Shown: positions 11,982 to 23,184 of the stretch, one piece after another
Numbering within the stretch: the stretch's first letter is position 1
Layout: every line of letters starts with the position of its first letter
From: Basidiobolus meristosporus CBS 931.73
Lineage: Eukaryota > Basidiobolomycota > Basidiobolomycetes > Basidiobolales > Basidiobolaceae
Reading direction: 5' to 3'
Assembly (NCBI GenBank): GCA_002104905.1
Contig: MCFE01000011.1
Location: forward strand, 124,001-188,000
DNA length: 64,000 nucleotides
Made by a program: the position numbers and the translations under genes
Notes under the pieces: generated by a model
Seen by the model: the letters and a program-made list of their open reading frames with translations, nothing else
Database searches by the model: none
Told to the model about the DNA's origin: nothing

Positions 11982-13292
11982 GTGCACTGTGATTCAAGGA
12001 CGCGAACCCTACCACTTCGTACAACTAAAGCAAGTTGGTATGTTTTACCCCATGTTGTCCACTAGTCTCCTATCATCAGCCATATGGCATTTTATCTAGT
12101 GGTTGTACATGTTATGGGCAGTTTCGCTTTTTATACATTTATTGTTATTTTTGTTAGAACTTGATCCTTTATTATTTGCATCAACGGCCTCGGTTCGACT
12201 ATTATGCGTCGGCCACGACATTTATAATAAACCATCCTCCAACCTCAAATACATGGGTGTACGTACAAGCTGAACTACAAGCGTGTGGAAACGTTCATGA
12301 TTGCGGATAGCAAATGCACTGGTAAAATCCTCTGACGTCTAACGCGTAAAGAATCACAAGCTGTATCCTACACTAAATAATCAAGATGAGGCATACACTC
12401 GAGGCCTCCGTACTTGCGCATCTCAGTACTAAGGTTGGCCCATTTGCTCGGCTTCTTGCACCGCTAATTACGCAATATCTGAAGAAAGATACCCCTTGGG
12501 ACACAGGGTTGAAATCTTCTATCCATTGAGAACACGCGGTGCCTCGTTCTATAAACAAGATGCAATGAGCAATATTGGGGATATTGGTGCTATCATTGCT
12601 GTTGACCCTGTTTCTTCATACTCAAGGTGTGGCATACTACTGTCCACTTGCAATTGTTAGCGGTAGTTCAATTTCTGCTTAAGCATCAGGTGGTAATGGT
12701 TTCTGAACATGATGATCTACAATGATATCTGCATGAGTGGATGTATCAGTTCTTAAACTGATGCATATGCACACACCCCGGATGTAGAGCAGTTTTAGGG
12801 CTCCGAGCAAAAAACAATACGGACATCCTCAAAGCGGAGAAGCCATTCAAAAACCGACTTCAACGATTCGCGCGATACAGGATATAGAGTTAACCCTTGC
12901 TAGTGTATATTGTAGGTTTCATCTTTATGGTAGATTGACTAGGAATGAATCAACGAGGCAATAGAAAAACATTTCTGATTAATCTGTCACATCCAAGGCC
13001 TGGACGAGTTTCACATGTATTAAACGCAGGCATTCTCTCAAAACAAAACGAATTACTATTTCATGGAATTTTGATTCGTCCCGTCCTTAATCCCACCAAG
13101 CAAGTCTGAGCTAAAATTTGTTGTGGTTTCTGCAAATTTGATGATGTTTGTGACGAGTTGTTTCTTCCTCAGCTTGAACATCATAAAAGAGCAGGGCCGG
13201 GTCAGGATGAATACAAGATTCATTACACATCAATACCAGCCAGCATCCATCTTCATTGCCGTCCATCCTCTCATTCTATTCGTATTCCTGAA
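11982..13292. other. Intergenic, no gene supported
   Basis: 3' flank of Lunapark and upstream region of the first FTLTP-family gene. AT-rich, with only short shadow frames. No strong TATA box is seen close to 13293, unlike the two paralogues. Confidence 0.35.
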
Positions 13293-13661
13293 ATGTCCTT
13301 TTTCTCGGTATTTGGCGAATGCTACCCAGCTGAACCAACCGAGGGACTTGGTTTGTTTGCGGAAGAGAGAAAGCCGCGCATGCGAAAGCCACGTAAACTC
13401 AGTTTACCAGACCTTGAGGCTACCAGGGACCAATGGAATGTCAAGGCTCGAGCAACCCGTCGAAAGCTCAGTGAGCTTCTCCCGAATCGACCAATTCCAG
13501 AAGAGAAGGAGGAGGGATATGTTGTCGACTACTCAGACAACCTTGAAACCATGAGAGACAAACTGCGGGAAACCCCGTTCGATCAGCTGATCCGACCTAA
13601 CAAACGGAAGGAGGAGATAGCTACGGTGAAGTTTACGCTGACTCCCTCACTTGCTCGTTAG
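13293..13661 (+). CDS. FTLTP-family small protein A (122 aa, unknown)
   Basis: A single-exon frame from ATG 13293, 122 aa. I do not recognise its function. It is called a gene because two other loci in this window encode proteins with the same layout. The layout is a short N-terminus M-h-h-x-V-F-x-x-C (here MSFFSVFGEC), then a basic-Ser-Leu-Pro element (RKPRKLSLPDLE, which also fits a PKA-type RKxS site), a charged linker, and a C-terminal block YSDNLETMRDKLRETPFDQL. The protein ends in ATVKFTLTPSLAR. Strong charge and no membrane segment suggest a soluble regulator or adaptor. The longer in-frame opening (from 13158) is possible, but the paralogue N-termini support 13293. Confidence 0.7.
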   Translation: MSFFSVFGECYPAEPTEGLGLFAEERKPRMRKPRKLSLPDLEATRDQWNVKARATRRKLSELLPNRPIPEEKEEGYVVDYSDNLETMRDKLRETPFDQLIRPNKRKEEIATVKFTLTPSLAR

Positions 13662-14320
13662 TCAATGGAGATTGGTCTCCTCTATGAATCTAGGAATGTT
13701 ATGCTCCTAGAGCTTCTAATCCCAACATGCTGTTAATCCTTTTTGTAACTGTATCTATACTCAATCTACCTATTTTTTTGTGAATACTGTTTTCTTTAGC
13801 ATATGTATAGCCTCAGAAACAAGCATATTTTCCATCGAAGCCATATCCATCTGTAACACTATATCAACCCCCTTGGGCCAAGTCCCAACCTGGCCAGAAA
13901 CCCGCCTTCTAAATATCCCAGCTTGTTAAATTCGTACTAACCTTAACTACTTGCGAGGTACCTGATGCCTCAGCGAGGCTGAATAAATCCTGTAAAACCC
14001 CGAAGCTCTATACCTATATTTATCCTACAGGTTTATTTCGTCCTCCATCAAAGGATACGAATGTTGCAACTGGAAATCAAGGCATTTTACGCTAGCAGAC
14101 ATCTGGATTTAAGTGGCAGGATTAGCCAGATGTGGTGAGCATTGAGCCCATGCGATGTGTTGAAATCAGAAAGGTGTGTAATGAAGATATGTCAGGGTGG
14201 CCCGCATCGAATTTAGCTATACAATCAGTTGAAGCAAACGGACGATCCGAATATTTACGATAGAGTGCGATGCCGGCCACTCGTAGAGCATGTATATATA
14301 CATTGGTTGGCCCAAATGAT
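13662..14320. other. Convergent intergenic spacer
   Basis: 660 bp between two tail-to-tail members of the FTLTP family. AT-rich and probably holds both 3' ends. No further feature seen. Confidence 0.35.
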
Positions 14321-14689
14321 CTAGTTGCGCAGGCTGTTAGGGGTCAGAGTAAACCGAATGGTTTTCACTCTCGTACTCCCTAGATCGTTGGTAAATCCGA
14401 AGTCGATTGCCTCGTCAAAGTCGACTTTTCGGAGCTTTGCTCGAACGCTTTCTAGATCGTTAGAGAAATCAAGAGTATTACTCGTTTGTGACATCTCTAA
14501 GCATACAGTGGTCCTTGGATGCATTTTGATGAAAAGAGAGGGCCGGGCATCATCTGGGCTTGCGTATTGGCCGGACTTGTGATCGAGGATTGGTACAATG
14601 GAGGAGCTTCTAGCAGTCTTCGGGGAATCGGAGCAGCGCTCGATTCTCTCAACTGTGCAGCAACTACTTAGGAATGACAAAATGAACAT
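14321..14689 (-). CDS. FTLTP-family small protein B (122 aa, unknown)
   Basis: A single exon with the same length as protein A and convergent with it. The N-terminus is hydrophobic and ends in a Cys pair (MFILSFLSSCC). It is followed by RSSSIVPILDHKS, equivalent to the basic-Ser-x-x-Pro-Leu/Ile-Leu element of its relatives. The C-terminal block is LDFSNDLESVRAKLRKVDFD then EAIDFGF, and it ends in VKTIRFTLTPNSLRN. A TATA box lies about 80 bp upstream of the ATG. The ORF on the opposite strand at 14325-14582 is its shadow. Function is unknown; the adjacent Cys residues could be a lipidation site, which is speculation. Confidence 0.7.
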   Translation of the reverse strand: MFILSFLSSCCTVERIERCSDSPKTARSSSIVPILDHKSGQYASPDDARPSLFIKMHPRTTVCLEMSQTSNTLDFSNDLESVRAKLRKVDFDEAIDFGFTNDLGSTRVKTIRFTLTPNSLRN

Positions 14690-14768
14690 GTTCGTATCTA
14701 TCCGCGAATGTGGAAATCCAAGGTAATAAATTCGGGCAACCCATAACGCCTTGGCAATGCGGCCTGCG

Positions 14769-14778
14769 TTTATATAAA
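14769..14778 (-). promoter_or_regulatory. TATA box of small protein B
   Basis: TTTATATAAA (nearly palindromic) about 80 bp upstream of the ATG at 14689. The spacing is close to that of the TATA box before paralogue C. Confidence 0.5.
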
Positions 14779-17534
14779 GTGACTGTGCGAAATGTCAGCT
14801 GATCCTGATATTCGTTGAATGGTCGCCCACTGTTAAGACAGTAGCTGCTTGGTTTGATATTGTAGTTTGGGCTTGTTTCCGCTCATCTGGATACGGCGAA
14901 AAAAGGCTCCCTCGAATTATCTAGTAATGGCAATGACATAGTTTGTTTAAGATGCAATAAACCAATGCAGCCTCGGTCATGTCTTCATTCAATTCAGTTT
15001 TACCGGAAGATTCATGTATATACATAGATGCTGGCTATGCGCTCGGGAGTCTGAGATCACCCGCCTCAAATAAAGATTGCTGACTGCTTACTTGTCCTAA
15101 TATGGGCTTGAACTACTCAACCAGCATGAATCGGCATTTCCAGCTAATCAACTTGCTCCCCAGAAAGGATGTCTAGACTTTGCCAGTAGGAATGGACTTG
15201 GCCCATCGTAAGCTTTCGATCCGCCCTTGTGAGCCAGTACTCCATTGGATCTGCGCTTGGATGGTTGGGTTGAGTGTGGATGGGTGGTTCAGATTAGATT
15301 CACGCCACGTCACAGATTTAGTTGCAGATATATTTGATTAGCCGGATATTCGAGGGCGATCAGCTATCTCGATAATAGATTGGCTTATAATAATAAAAAT
15401 AAATTTCAATACTCGAGTTCATCAATGTCTAAGATGTATCCAAAAAGCACGATCATATCAAAGACTTTTAGCCCAGCAGTAGAAACATTCACAGTATGGT
15501 CCCAAACATCGTGCAAAACACAAAAGTGATGGGAAGCAGCACTCAATGAATGCCAATGTTTCAGCGATTTATACGGTATGCTCGGTGAATGTTAGCTAAA
15601 TAGGAAAGAATCCGGCAGCACATGTCTAAATCATATGCAAAAGCCGTCCATCCACTCTCATTGAATTCAGACAATTTGCATAGTAAGCCAACCCATCTCC
15701 CAACATGATTCGCTGGCCAGGTCATTGCTGTTGCCCATAGAAAATCCCTGCTGAGAAAGATCGAGGAATATGGATTGATAATGAGTGAAACAAAATGCAT
15801 CTAGCTCTTCTCCGGACTCCCCAGATTATCCGATAGCTCATCACACTACATTTAAAATTGGGCTATTGCTGGACGCTCCATTACTGCGCGAAGATCTACT
15901 AAGCCTGGCGTGGGGGATACTCCGTGAAGTTAGAGCCGAGGTAGCGATTCTTGAAAGCCATCCACCATTTAAGTAAGTAAGCCACGGTAAGGCTATAAGC
16001 AGATCTAGTGGATCCAGAGATATTTCCACTATTCATCGCGATTTTCCTGTGTATTGCACCAAGACCAAGGCGCGTGTCTCAGGAAAGCCAACGGCCGGTC
16101 AAGTTCCGAGAGTTAGTACAGTTTATGTTACGCTCGATAGACGATAGTTATTCTTGGTGCTGTAGTACAGGGAACTTGATAGGAAGCTTTTATTAATAAA
16201 CTAATGCTTGATTTTTCTCGATGTCACAGATTTTTGCCGTTGACTTGACCACACTCGATTCCTCATTTTTCCTGGAGACAAGTACATTGGCCCATTCAAG
16301 AATACTGAAATCGCATACTTTCTAGTAGGACAGCCAACAGACTGACCCATGGCGTAATTAGATATTCTCATTCAGGGGAACATCGTGAAAATGACTGGTG
16401 GCACGATCGGTACTTTGCAATGCTGTGGAAATAGGATGCCACAAAAGTTTACACTAGATTAGTGTGGATCACCTTCATCGTAGCTTTTGTATGCATGCAT
16501 TTTCGAATTGGACTGGCATATTCCTGCTAGATTCAACGGATCTTCCAGCAGTCTACAGCTGTAGACTGTCTGCCTACAAACGAAGCACATGGTTTAAGGC
16601 TCATTGTAATTATATGACTTCAAAGGGTGCTTCAGCAAGTCCATCCATCACAAAGACCATTGCTAATCGTACCATATTAGTGACAGTGTTGTGTCAACCC
16701 AACTAGTTTCTCTCCAAACTTGAATACCGCTGGGAACTCGTATTGCTGAATATAAGCCACTGCTCTATCATTCAGCATCGGTGCTACCAATTTCAAGAAT
16801 ATCGAGTTCTAAAGTATCCTCTTTCCTATTTCGGAAAGTGGTTCCGCCGAATGCTCAATTTCACTGCCAGATGTGCTACTTTCAGATAGGCAATGCATTA
16901 ACATCTCCATGCACTTTTGGTGAGAAAATTGGTGATTTCGTATCTAGTAGTTCTCTGTTAGACTCCGTACAATATGTGCAACGTAGACAGCAACCCCCAC
17001 ATACACTTTCTAACTATGGGGCAACCCCATCTTACTCTGATAAGGCTTCCCTAGGTTAGAGTGTTAGTGAAAATGGAGCTGGACTCATGCGAGAATGAAA
17101 TTTCACTATTTTACTGTCATATCACCATGCTGTCAGGTTCCGCTTCCATGTTGCCTTGTTACATAACCAGATAACAGCTGCATCAAGGAGTGTGGACATT
17201 ATCCAAGAATATGCCTGATTCATCACTCCATGGGATTTCAAATATCTATTGCATGATCAGTAGGAGGATCCTTCCAGAAAGGAAATTGATTCGTAAAACG
17301 CGAGCCTAGCACAATATTAATTTAGTATTAATGTAAAGTATATGGGTTGCCTATCCTAGATGATGGAGGGCAGATCAGGATAGTTTGTAACTAATTAGTA
17401 TTCTGCTATTACCGACATTCTAGCGTATCGATACCAGTCATAGGTACTGAATTTCCTTACATAAATAGACTACCTACTTTCCTTTACCGTTGTACCCTTC
17501 TTGCATTGATTCAACCACCACAACCCTACTCAAT
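14779..17534. other. Long intergenic region
   Basis: About 2.8 kb without a supported gene. A pair of frames at 15785-15976 and 16008-16196 looked like two exons but could not be joined in phase. A 20-bp perfect palindrome lies at 16549-16568. The last few hundred bases hold the promoter of the Gpd gene. Confidence 0.35.
16549..16568. repeat. 20-bp perfect palindrome
   Basis: CAGTCTACAGCTGTAGACTG is its own reverse complement. It lies in a gene-free stretch, and its role is unknown. Confidence 0.8.
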
Positions 17535-18948
17535 ATGACTAAAGAAAAGGTTGCCTTAATCGGTTCAGGAAACTGGTATCTATCTTCTCTACAACCCAGC
17601 CATACTTTGCTTCTTACTTATAATGCCTAAATTTCCCCAGGGGTTCTGCTATCGCCAAAATCGTCGGTAGTAACGTTCTCAAAAGTTTTGATTTCGACCA
17701 GGAGGTCCGCATGTGGGTTTTCGAAGAGATAGTTAACGGCCGGAAACTCACCGAGCTCATCAACACTGAACATGAAAACGTCAAGTATCCTTTTTATGCG
17801 AAAGTCCTCCAATACTGATCCGACCGCATACTGTCGAGAGATAGTTGGCTACCTTTAACTCGCTTTCTACTTTGAAAAGATATCTACCAGGCATCAAACT
17901 CCCCGAGAGTGTTGTCGCTGTGCCTGAACTACTCGAGTGTGTGAAGGATGCTACTATACTCATTTTTGTTGTTCCTCATCAAGTAAGAGTATTCTAGACT
18001 AGATCGTAGCAATCTTTAATAACACCTTGTACCGCAAGTTCTTGAAAGGAATTTGCAAAAGCTTACTAGGGAACATCAGACCAGATGCCAAGGCTATCTC
18101 ATTGATTAAGGTGATTTTCAAGAATTCACTCCGCCAAGACAACTCCCACATATTGTTATTGTAGGGCCTCGATGCTTCTGCTAGCGGACTACGATTGTTC
18201 TCACACATCATCTCGGAAGTCTTAGATATTGAAGTCAGTGTCTTATCCGGTGCCAACATTGCCAATGAGGTTGCGGAGGAGCATTTTTGCGAAACCACCA
18301 TTGGTTCTCGCCAAAAAGATGATGGGGAAACCTATTTTAAACTCTTCAACACACCATATTTTAGGGTTACTGTTGTTGATGATGTTGCTGGAGTGGAGAT
18401 CTGTGGTGCATTGAAGAACATTGTTGCTATCGGTGCTGGTATTATTGATGGACTAAGGTAAGAGTTTTTCACAAAGTAACACCAGGAATGTAACTTATTC
18501 ATGCTGTCACTGCAGATTGGGCGAGAACACCAAGGCTGCTATTATGAGAATAGGCTTAATGGAAATGAAGCGTTTTGCCTGCTCATTCTGGTCTGGTGTC
18601 AGAGAAGAGACGTTCTATGAAAGCTGTGGGGTCGCAGATCTTATCACCACTTGCGCAGGTGGTAGAAATCGCAAGGTTGCAGAAGCTCATGTAGCGACTG
18701 GAAAGCCCTTTGATCAACTGGAACGTGAGATGCTCAACGGTCAAAAACTACAGGGTACACTTGCTGCACAAGAGGTTCATGAATTCCTTAAAGCCAAGAA
18801 AATGACTGAAGAGTAAGTCTAGCTGTTGCTCGTTGACTCTGCATCTATTGCTAAAACTATGTGATGTCCTAGGTTCCCGCTATTCACAAGAATCTATCAA
18901 ATCGTTTACGAGGGTGCACCACCTCAGGCTATTGTTGAGGGGCTTTGA
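17535..18948 (+). CDS. GPD1: Glycerol-3-phosphate dehydrogenase (NAD+)
   Basis: Seven exons (17535-17575, 17641-17784, 17880-17982, 18039-18110, 18165-18457, 18516-18812, 18873-18948) sum to 342 codons (341 aa). The enzyme reduces dihydroxyacetone phosphate to glycerol-3-phosphate with NADH, feeding glycerolipid synthesis and, in fungi, glycerol for osmotic balance. Seen: Rossmann motif GSGNWGSAIAK, VVPHQ, the catalytic-lysine block [14 protein letters not shown], the substrate block [20 protein letters not shown], and [17 protein letters not shown]. The length matches cytosolic GPD1 with no mitochondrial presequence or FAD-type features, so this is the soluble NAD enzyme. The C-terminus is short, ending IVEGL. 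Confidence 0.95.
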
Positions 18949-19744
18949 ACTTCTACCTCTATGTATTGTACAGTCAGTTTCAGAAGCTTATTTAGGTGGC
19001 ACGCTCATGATAATTTATCTGCTTCGAAATCAACCTTGTATGGCTACAAAGCGAATATGTAGTTATTGAAATAAATCATCTATTGGCACTTCCTACATAA
19101 AAGCCACAACCGACTTGAGGCCACAATGGGGTGACTGTCTATTGAAATACTACTCCTTCGAGGTGGCAGAATATAGGCTGTTATACACCACAAATAGTTA
19201 GCGGCCCCATCTTCGAAGTTGTTATACACATATTCACGTAGCATACTTATGCCCAATCAATTTCGGTCACATGTGGTGCTATATTCGCCGTCATTGGCTG
19301 GTGAGCAAAATGTGACAGCAGAGCTTTATCGAAGATGATTACACTGTCGCCCATGAGATTCACACAATCCCATATTACAAGCCGATTTGTAAGAGATTAT
19401 CACGATCTACAGCTCATGAGGATCTAAGACCAATTTATGCTAAATACCGGAAAATACTCTATCAGGAAATGTAATACACAAAGCTCAGATTGTCTTGAAA
19501 ATTTCGCAGGAATGAACGGCTTAGAGATGTAAACAGAAGCAAACCACAATTAAGCTGAATCGTTCAGAAACGCTTGGATTGATATCTATGATTACTGAAA
19601 ATAGCTGGTTCTTTTATTCGACTTCTAGAATACAGAATAAATTGCTAGGTAAAGTATAGGCTGCAGGAGTCCAATCCCTCTCGTCAAGATGCACCCACAT
19701 ATGTATTTTATAGCTGTGAAATTCCTGTATCTAATACAGTTCGT
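18949..19744. other. Convergent intergenic region
   Basis: About 800 bp between the 3' ends of the Gpd gene and the MFS gene. AT-rich, no coding signal seen. Confidence 0.35.
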
Positions 19745-21209
19745 CTATGCAATCGCAGTTAAATTTCTGTGGACCTTAAACTTCAGATAGAGCACCATAG
19801 CAGCCCCTAGAAGGTAAATCCCTCCAGAAAAGCCAATTACTCCAGTGTAGGAGATGTTCGGGCTGGTCGAGTCTAAAATAGCACCCGAAATCGGGGTGCC
19901 AAGCAAAGTACCCACAGTGGAAATTCCAAAGACAATCCCAATTCTTGTAGCAGTCTGATCGAGACCAAACATGCTGGTTGTCACAATGGGTAATAGGCTA
20001 ATCAAACCACCACCCATGATTCCGTATACGACGGAGAAAAATATCAATACACCAAAGCTTTTGGCAAAACTCCAGATCAGCAATATGCTTAATCCTCCAA
20101 CGAAAGGTGATAAAAATAATGTGTTCATAGCCCCAAGATAGTCCGATGTTATACCTAACCCAAGTCTTCCGACAGCTGAGAATCCATTAAGAATTCCCGT
20201 AATAAGTGCACCTTGGTCTGGAGTCAATCCAATGTCACCTGCGTAAGCTAAGAAAGGAGAGTTAAGGAATTCGTTCATATCTGCTTAGAAACCACAAATG
20301 GGCTTACTAGGTAATAGATTGAATGGAACGAAAAATCCAAAGAAAGTGATCATGGCGATGGATGAGAGTAAGAGTAATCGAGGATCCTTGATCACCTTAA
20401 AGTATCCCGCCAGAGTAACATCTTCCGGAGAGCTACGGATTCTGGGTTTGGTCAGGATGGTAGCAATCAAACCGATGAACAAATTCATGATCGCTATAAT
20501 CCTTAACGTCCATCTAATTCCAACCTTGGCCAATAAAAATTGCGCTAGGGGATTGTAGACAAGACCACCAATGCCAGACCCCGAAATCCCCAAGCCTAAA
20601 GCTAAACCTCTTCGCTTGTGAAACCACTGAGGAGCAGCACCAAGTGGTGGGAAATACAGTAGACCACCACCAACACTATACATAAACCCTTGGGTCAAAA
20701 ACAGGTGCCAAATCTAAAAAAATACATTAGAAATATGCGAAGTATTTTTGCTTCCAACGAATCGGCCTCACCTGGGTTGAAAACGAAGAGATAATGAATG
20801 AAGCAGACAGTAGAACGACACCAACAAGCATGGTTCGCCTATAGCCGAGCTTCTCGCATATAGAGCCGGCCACTAGCCCCCATAAATCAAGACAGGACAC
20901 ACCAATAGTTCCCACAAAAGATATGATGCCGTTGGAAGTTTCCCCGAAGATCTTGGATTCGACATAATAGCGTTGGAAAATCCCCCATGTAAAGCAAGTT
21001 CCCAAGATACAAAAATGAACTAGAAAGCATGCCAAAACAACAAGCCAGCCATACCCCCCGTCAGGCGGTTTATCTGCATCGCTTTCGATCTTTTCCTTGC
21101 ATATTGTTTCGGTTGTGTTGAAGATCTCCTCTTTAGAAATAGCCAAGTCTATGGCGCTGTTTATCTCTTGGCTTTCGCTAGGCTTCGCTGGGATCTCCTT
21201 GTCTGTCAT
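19745..21209 (-). CDS. MFS transporter, monocarboxylate (SLC16/Mch-Esbp6) type
   Basis: Three exons (21209-20772, 20713-20308, 20247-19745) with introns of 58 and 60 nt give 448 aa. The hallmark PPDGGYGWLVVLACF opens membrane segment 1, as in monocarboxylate-porter family MFS proteins (fungal Mch4/Mch5/Esbp6). The loop between segments 2 and 3 is present, as are the YSVGGGLLYFPP and KRRGLALGLGISGSGIGG blocks and the domain-2 segment NGFSAVGRLGLGITSDYLG. About 12 hydrophobic segments are present, with an acidic cytosolic N-terminus of ~50 aa. Yeast relatives carry riboflavin (Mch5) or have unknown cargo; the substrate here cannot be read from sequence. The second intron looks at first like a frameshift, but splicing 20307-20248 restores the expected FNLLPTYAGDIGLT. 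Confidence 0.9.
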
Positions 21210-23184
21210 TCAAATTCTCAGTGAAAGCACCAGTACCAATAGAAGGCTTGCGGATACAAGGAGAGGAATTGATCTATGAAAAGTGATCGTCTTCCATATT
21301 GTCAAACCCTGTTATATAGCCATCCGTTTGGGAGGATTTTCTTTTTTCAGCTTTGCGAAGGGGACTTATGTGTAATGTTGAGTAATCGTGGTTAAAAGCT
21401 AATAATATATATGCTCTTTTTTGGACGGCTAATAATCTGGTTGGTTTTCACATAGAGCCTGCTCATTTTGATATTCCCACCACGTAATGACCCAAAGAAG
21501 CCATCATATAGTTATTAGCTCCATTATGTGTTTGAATCCATTTGAGCCACCCATCCAATTCTGTCGACCAAACCCCTCTAGAATAGCAATCAAATAAGAG
21601 CAAGCCCAAACAGAAAATTCCCTCTTCCCATTATTGGCAATATTTCAATTAGCACCATGGGAAACTGGCGCCGTTGACCGTTAGTGGGATATTTGTTAGC
21701 GTGGTAGTACAAACCTGAATGACCCCAACGTTTTTGGCGGAATCGTGAAAAGGTAGAAAACCTTCCTACGGATTTAGACGATGTGGTTCCCTAATCTTCA
21801 GCTTGAGCCTGTTCATTTGCGGTTTCAAAATTGAGGACATATATAGATATGGTTTGGGATGAAAATATCTGGTTGACACTAGTCTAAAAATTGCTCGTTG
21901 TAATGTCTAATTAACGAGTATTTCCACGTTCCAAGTGTGCAAGCTAATTCCATGATACTGTTTAGGCTCCATTCCTTCACCATTCTTCACCGTGATCGGG
22001 ATTCTAACGCGATTGGCCTGGCGAGCCCAACATTCCAACAGTGAGATGACTCATATCAGTTATCATCCATCAATCTAGCAGTTAACATTGTTTGGGAAAC
22101 GTGCTAAATGAGGTAGTATTAACGGGGTCCTTGGAAATTATCTGATACCACAACTCTTGTTCGTTAAAAAAAGTGCATTGAGGTTCTTGTAGGCATTTTA
22201 CAGAGATTTGCAATCTGCGAATAGTATCGCGTTTGCCTAATATCTGGATTAAGGCTCAAGTGGCAAGTCATTGTACTGAGTGCGCCACAGCAAAACATTC
22301 ACAGGTCATAATTGTGTTTTGAACCTCAATAAATGCTCTTATCTCAACCATATTCCAAGTTGATTTGCATGCAACTTTCGGAAAATTGATGCTGCTATCT
22401 GCAGTAAGAAACGAAAATTGGGGAGTTTCAGAGTTTCTTGGCACAATAATAGGTCCTCATCAGCAATACTCAAACTTTGGCGCAATAAGGGAAAATACTT
22501 GGAATCTTGTATAGGTTATGATCACTGCCCGTCTGCTGCATAGAAGCAACTACGCTTTATTCAACGAAGATCGAGGCCTCAAAAATCACGATGCTACATG
22601 CATCTACAGATGCTGACTTTTTGATATACTCATTATCAGTTTGTTATAGATGTAGGATTCCAGCAACGAATACCATGAGATTATTCAAGCCACAACATTA
22701 TTTTGCGTCAAAATGTGGTTAGCCAAGCTTCTTCTGTTCTCATTTTCCTATTGTTTAGTCTGCCTGGGATTTGTAACTGCAACTCATTTAACGTGTTGGT
22801 TTCTTTAAGGATACTATCATCAAACATAACCGATCTCTACACAAAGGAAATTAGGCAGGTTCTGTTGTATGTGTGAATGGCTCATATCGGATCAACACGG
22901 CCTAATGCATTTCCTATGCACCATAGATTTCCACTAGAGTTGTCATAAATAAAGCCCTTGCCGCACATACTGAGCCACTTGGGACGAGAAGTGCTCAACT
23001 GTAACACCCAAGGTCAGCGAATTTAGGTCTTTCCCCTCACACCCGTTCACACCGGTGCTCCCAGCCTCATCTGCTGATACGAGTTTCTATCAGCACACAT
23101 TAATCGTAATTCGTGGATGCCTCTACACAAAGATATCGCACCTTCATAACTTCGCCCCTCAGCCCTATACCATCTATCGGAAAT
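21210..23184. other. Long divergent intergenic region
   Basis: About 2 kb between the MFS and 7TM-RGS genes, which diverge. A TATA-like CTATATAAC (minus sense) lies near 21310. No coding or RNA feature was supported. Confidence 0.35.

Noticed and set aside
15785-16196. Two plus-strand frames that looked like exons of a small gene (LLDAPLLREDLLSLAW and PEIFPLFIAIFLCI)
   Set aside because: The obvious GTAAGT donor and AG acceptor leave the two parts out of phase, and neither has a recognisable motif.
20248-20307. Apparent frameshift splitting the MFS transporter
   Set aside because: A 60-nt GT-AG intron removes the stop and the non-conserved residues and restores the expected membrane segment.
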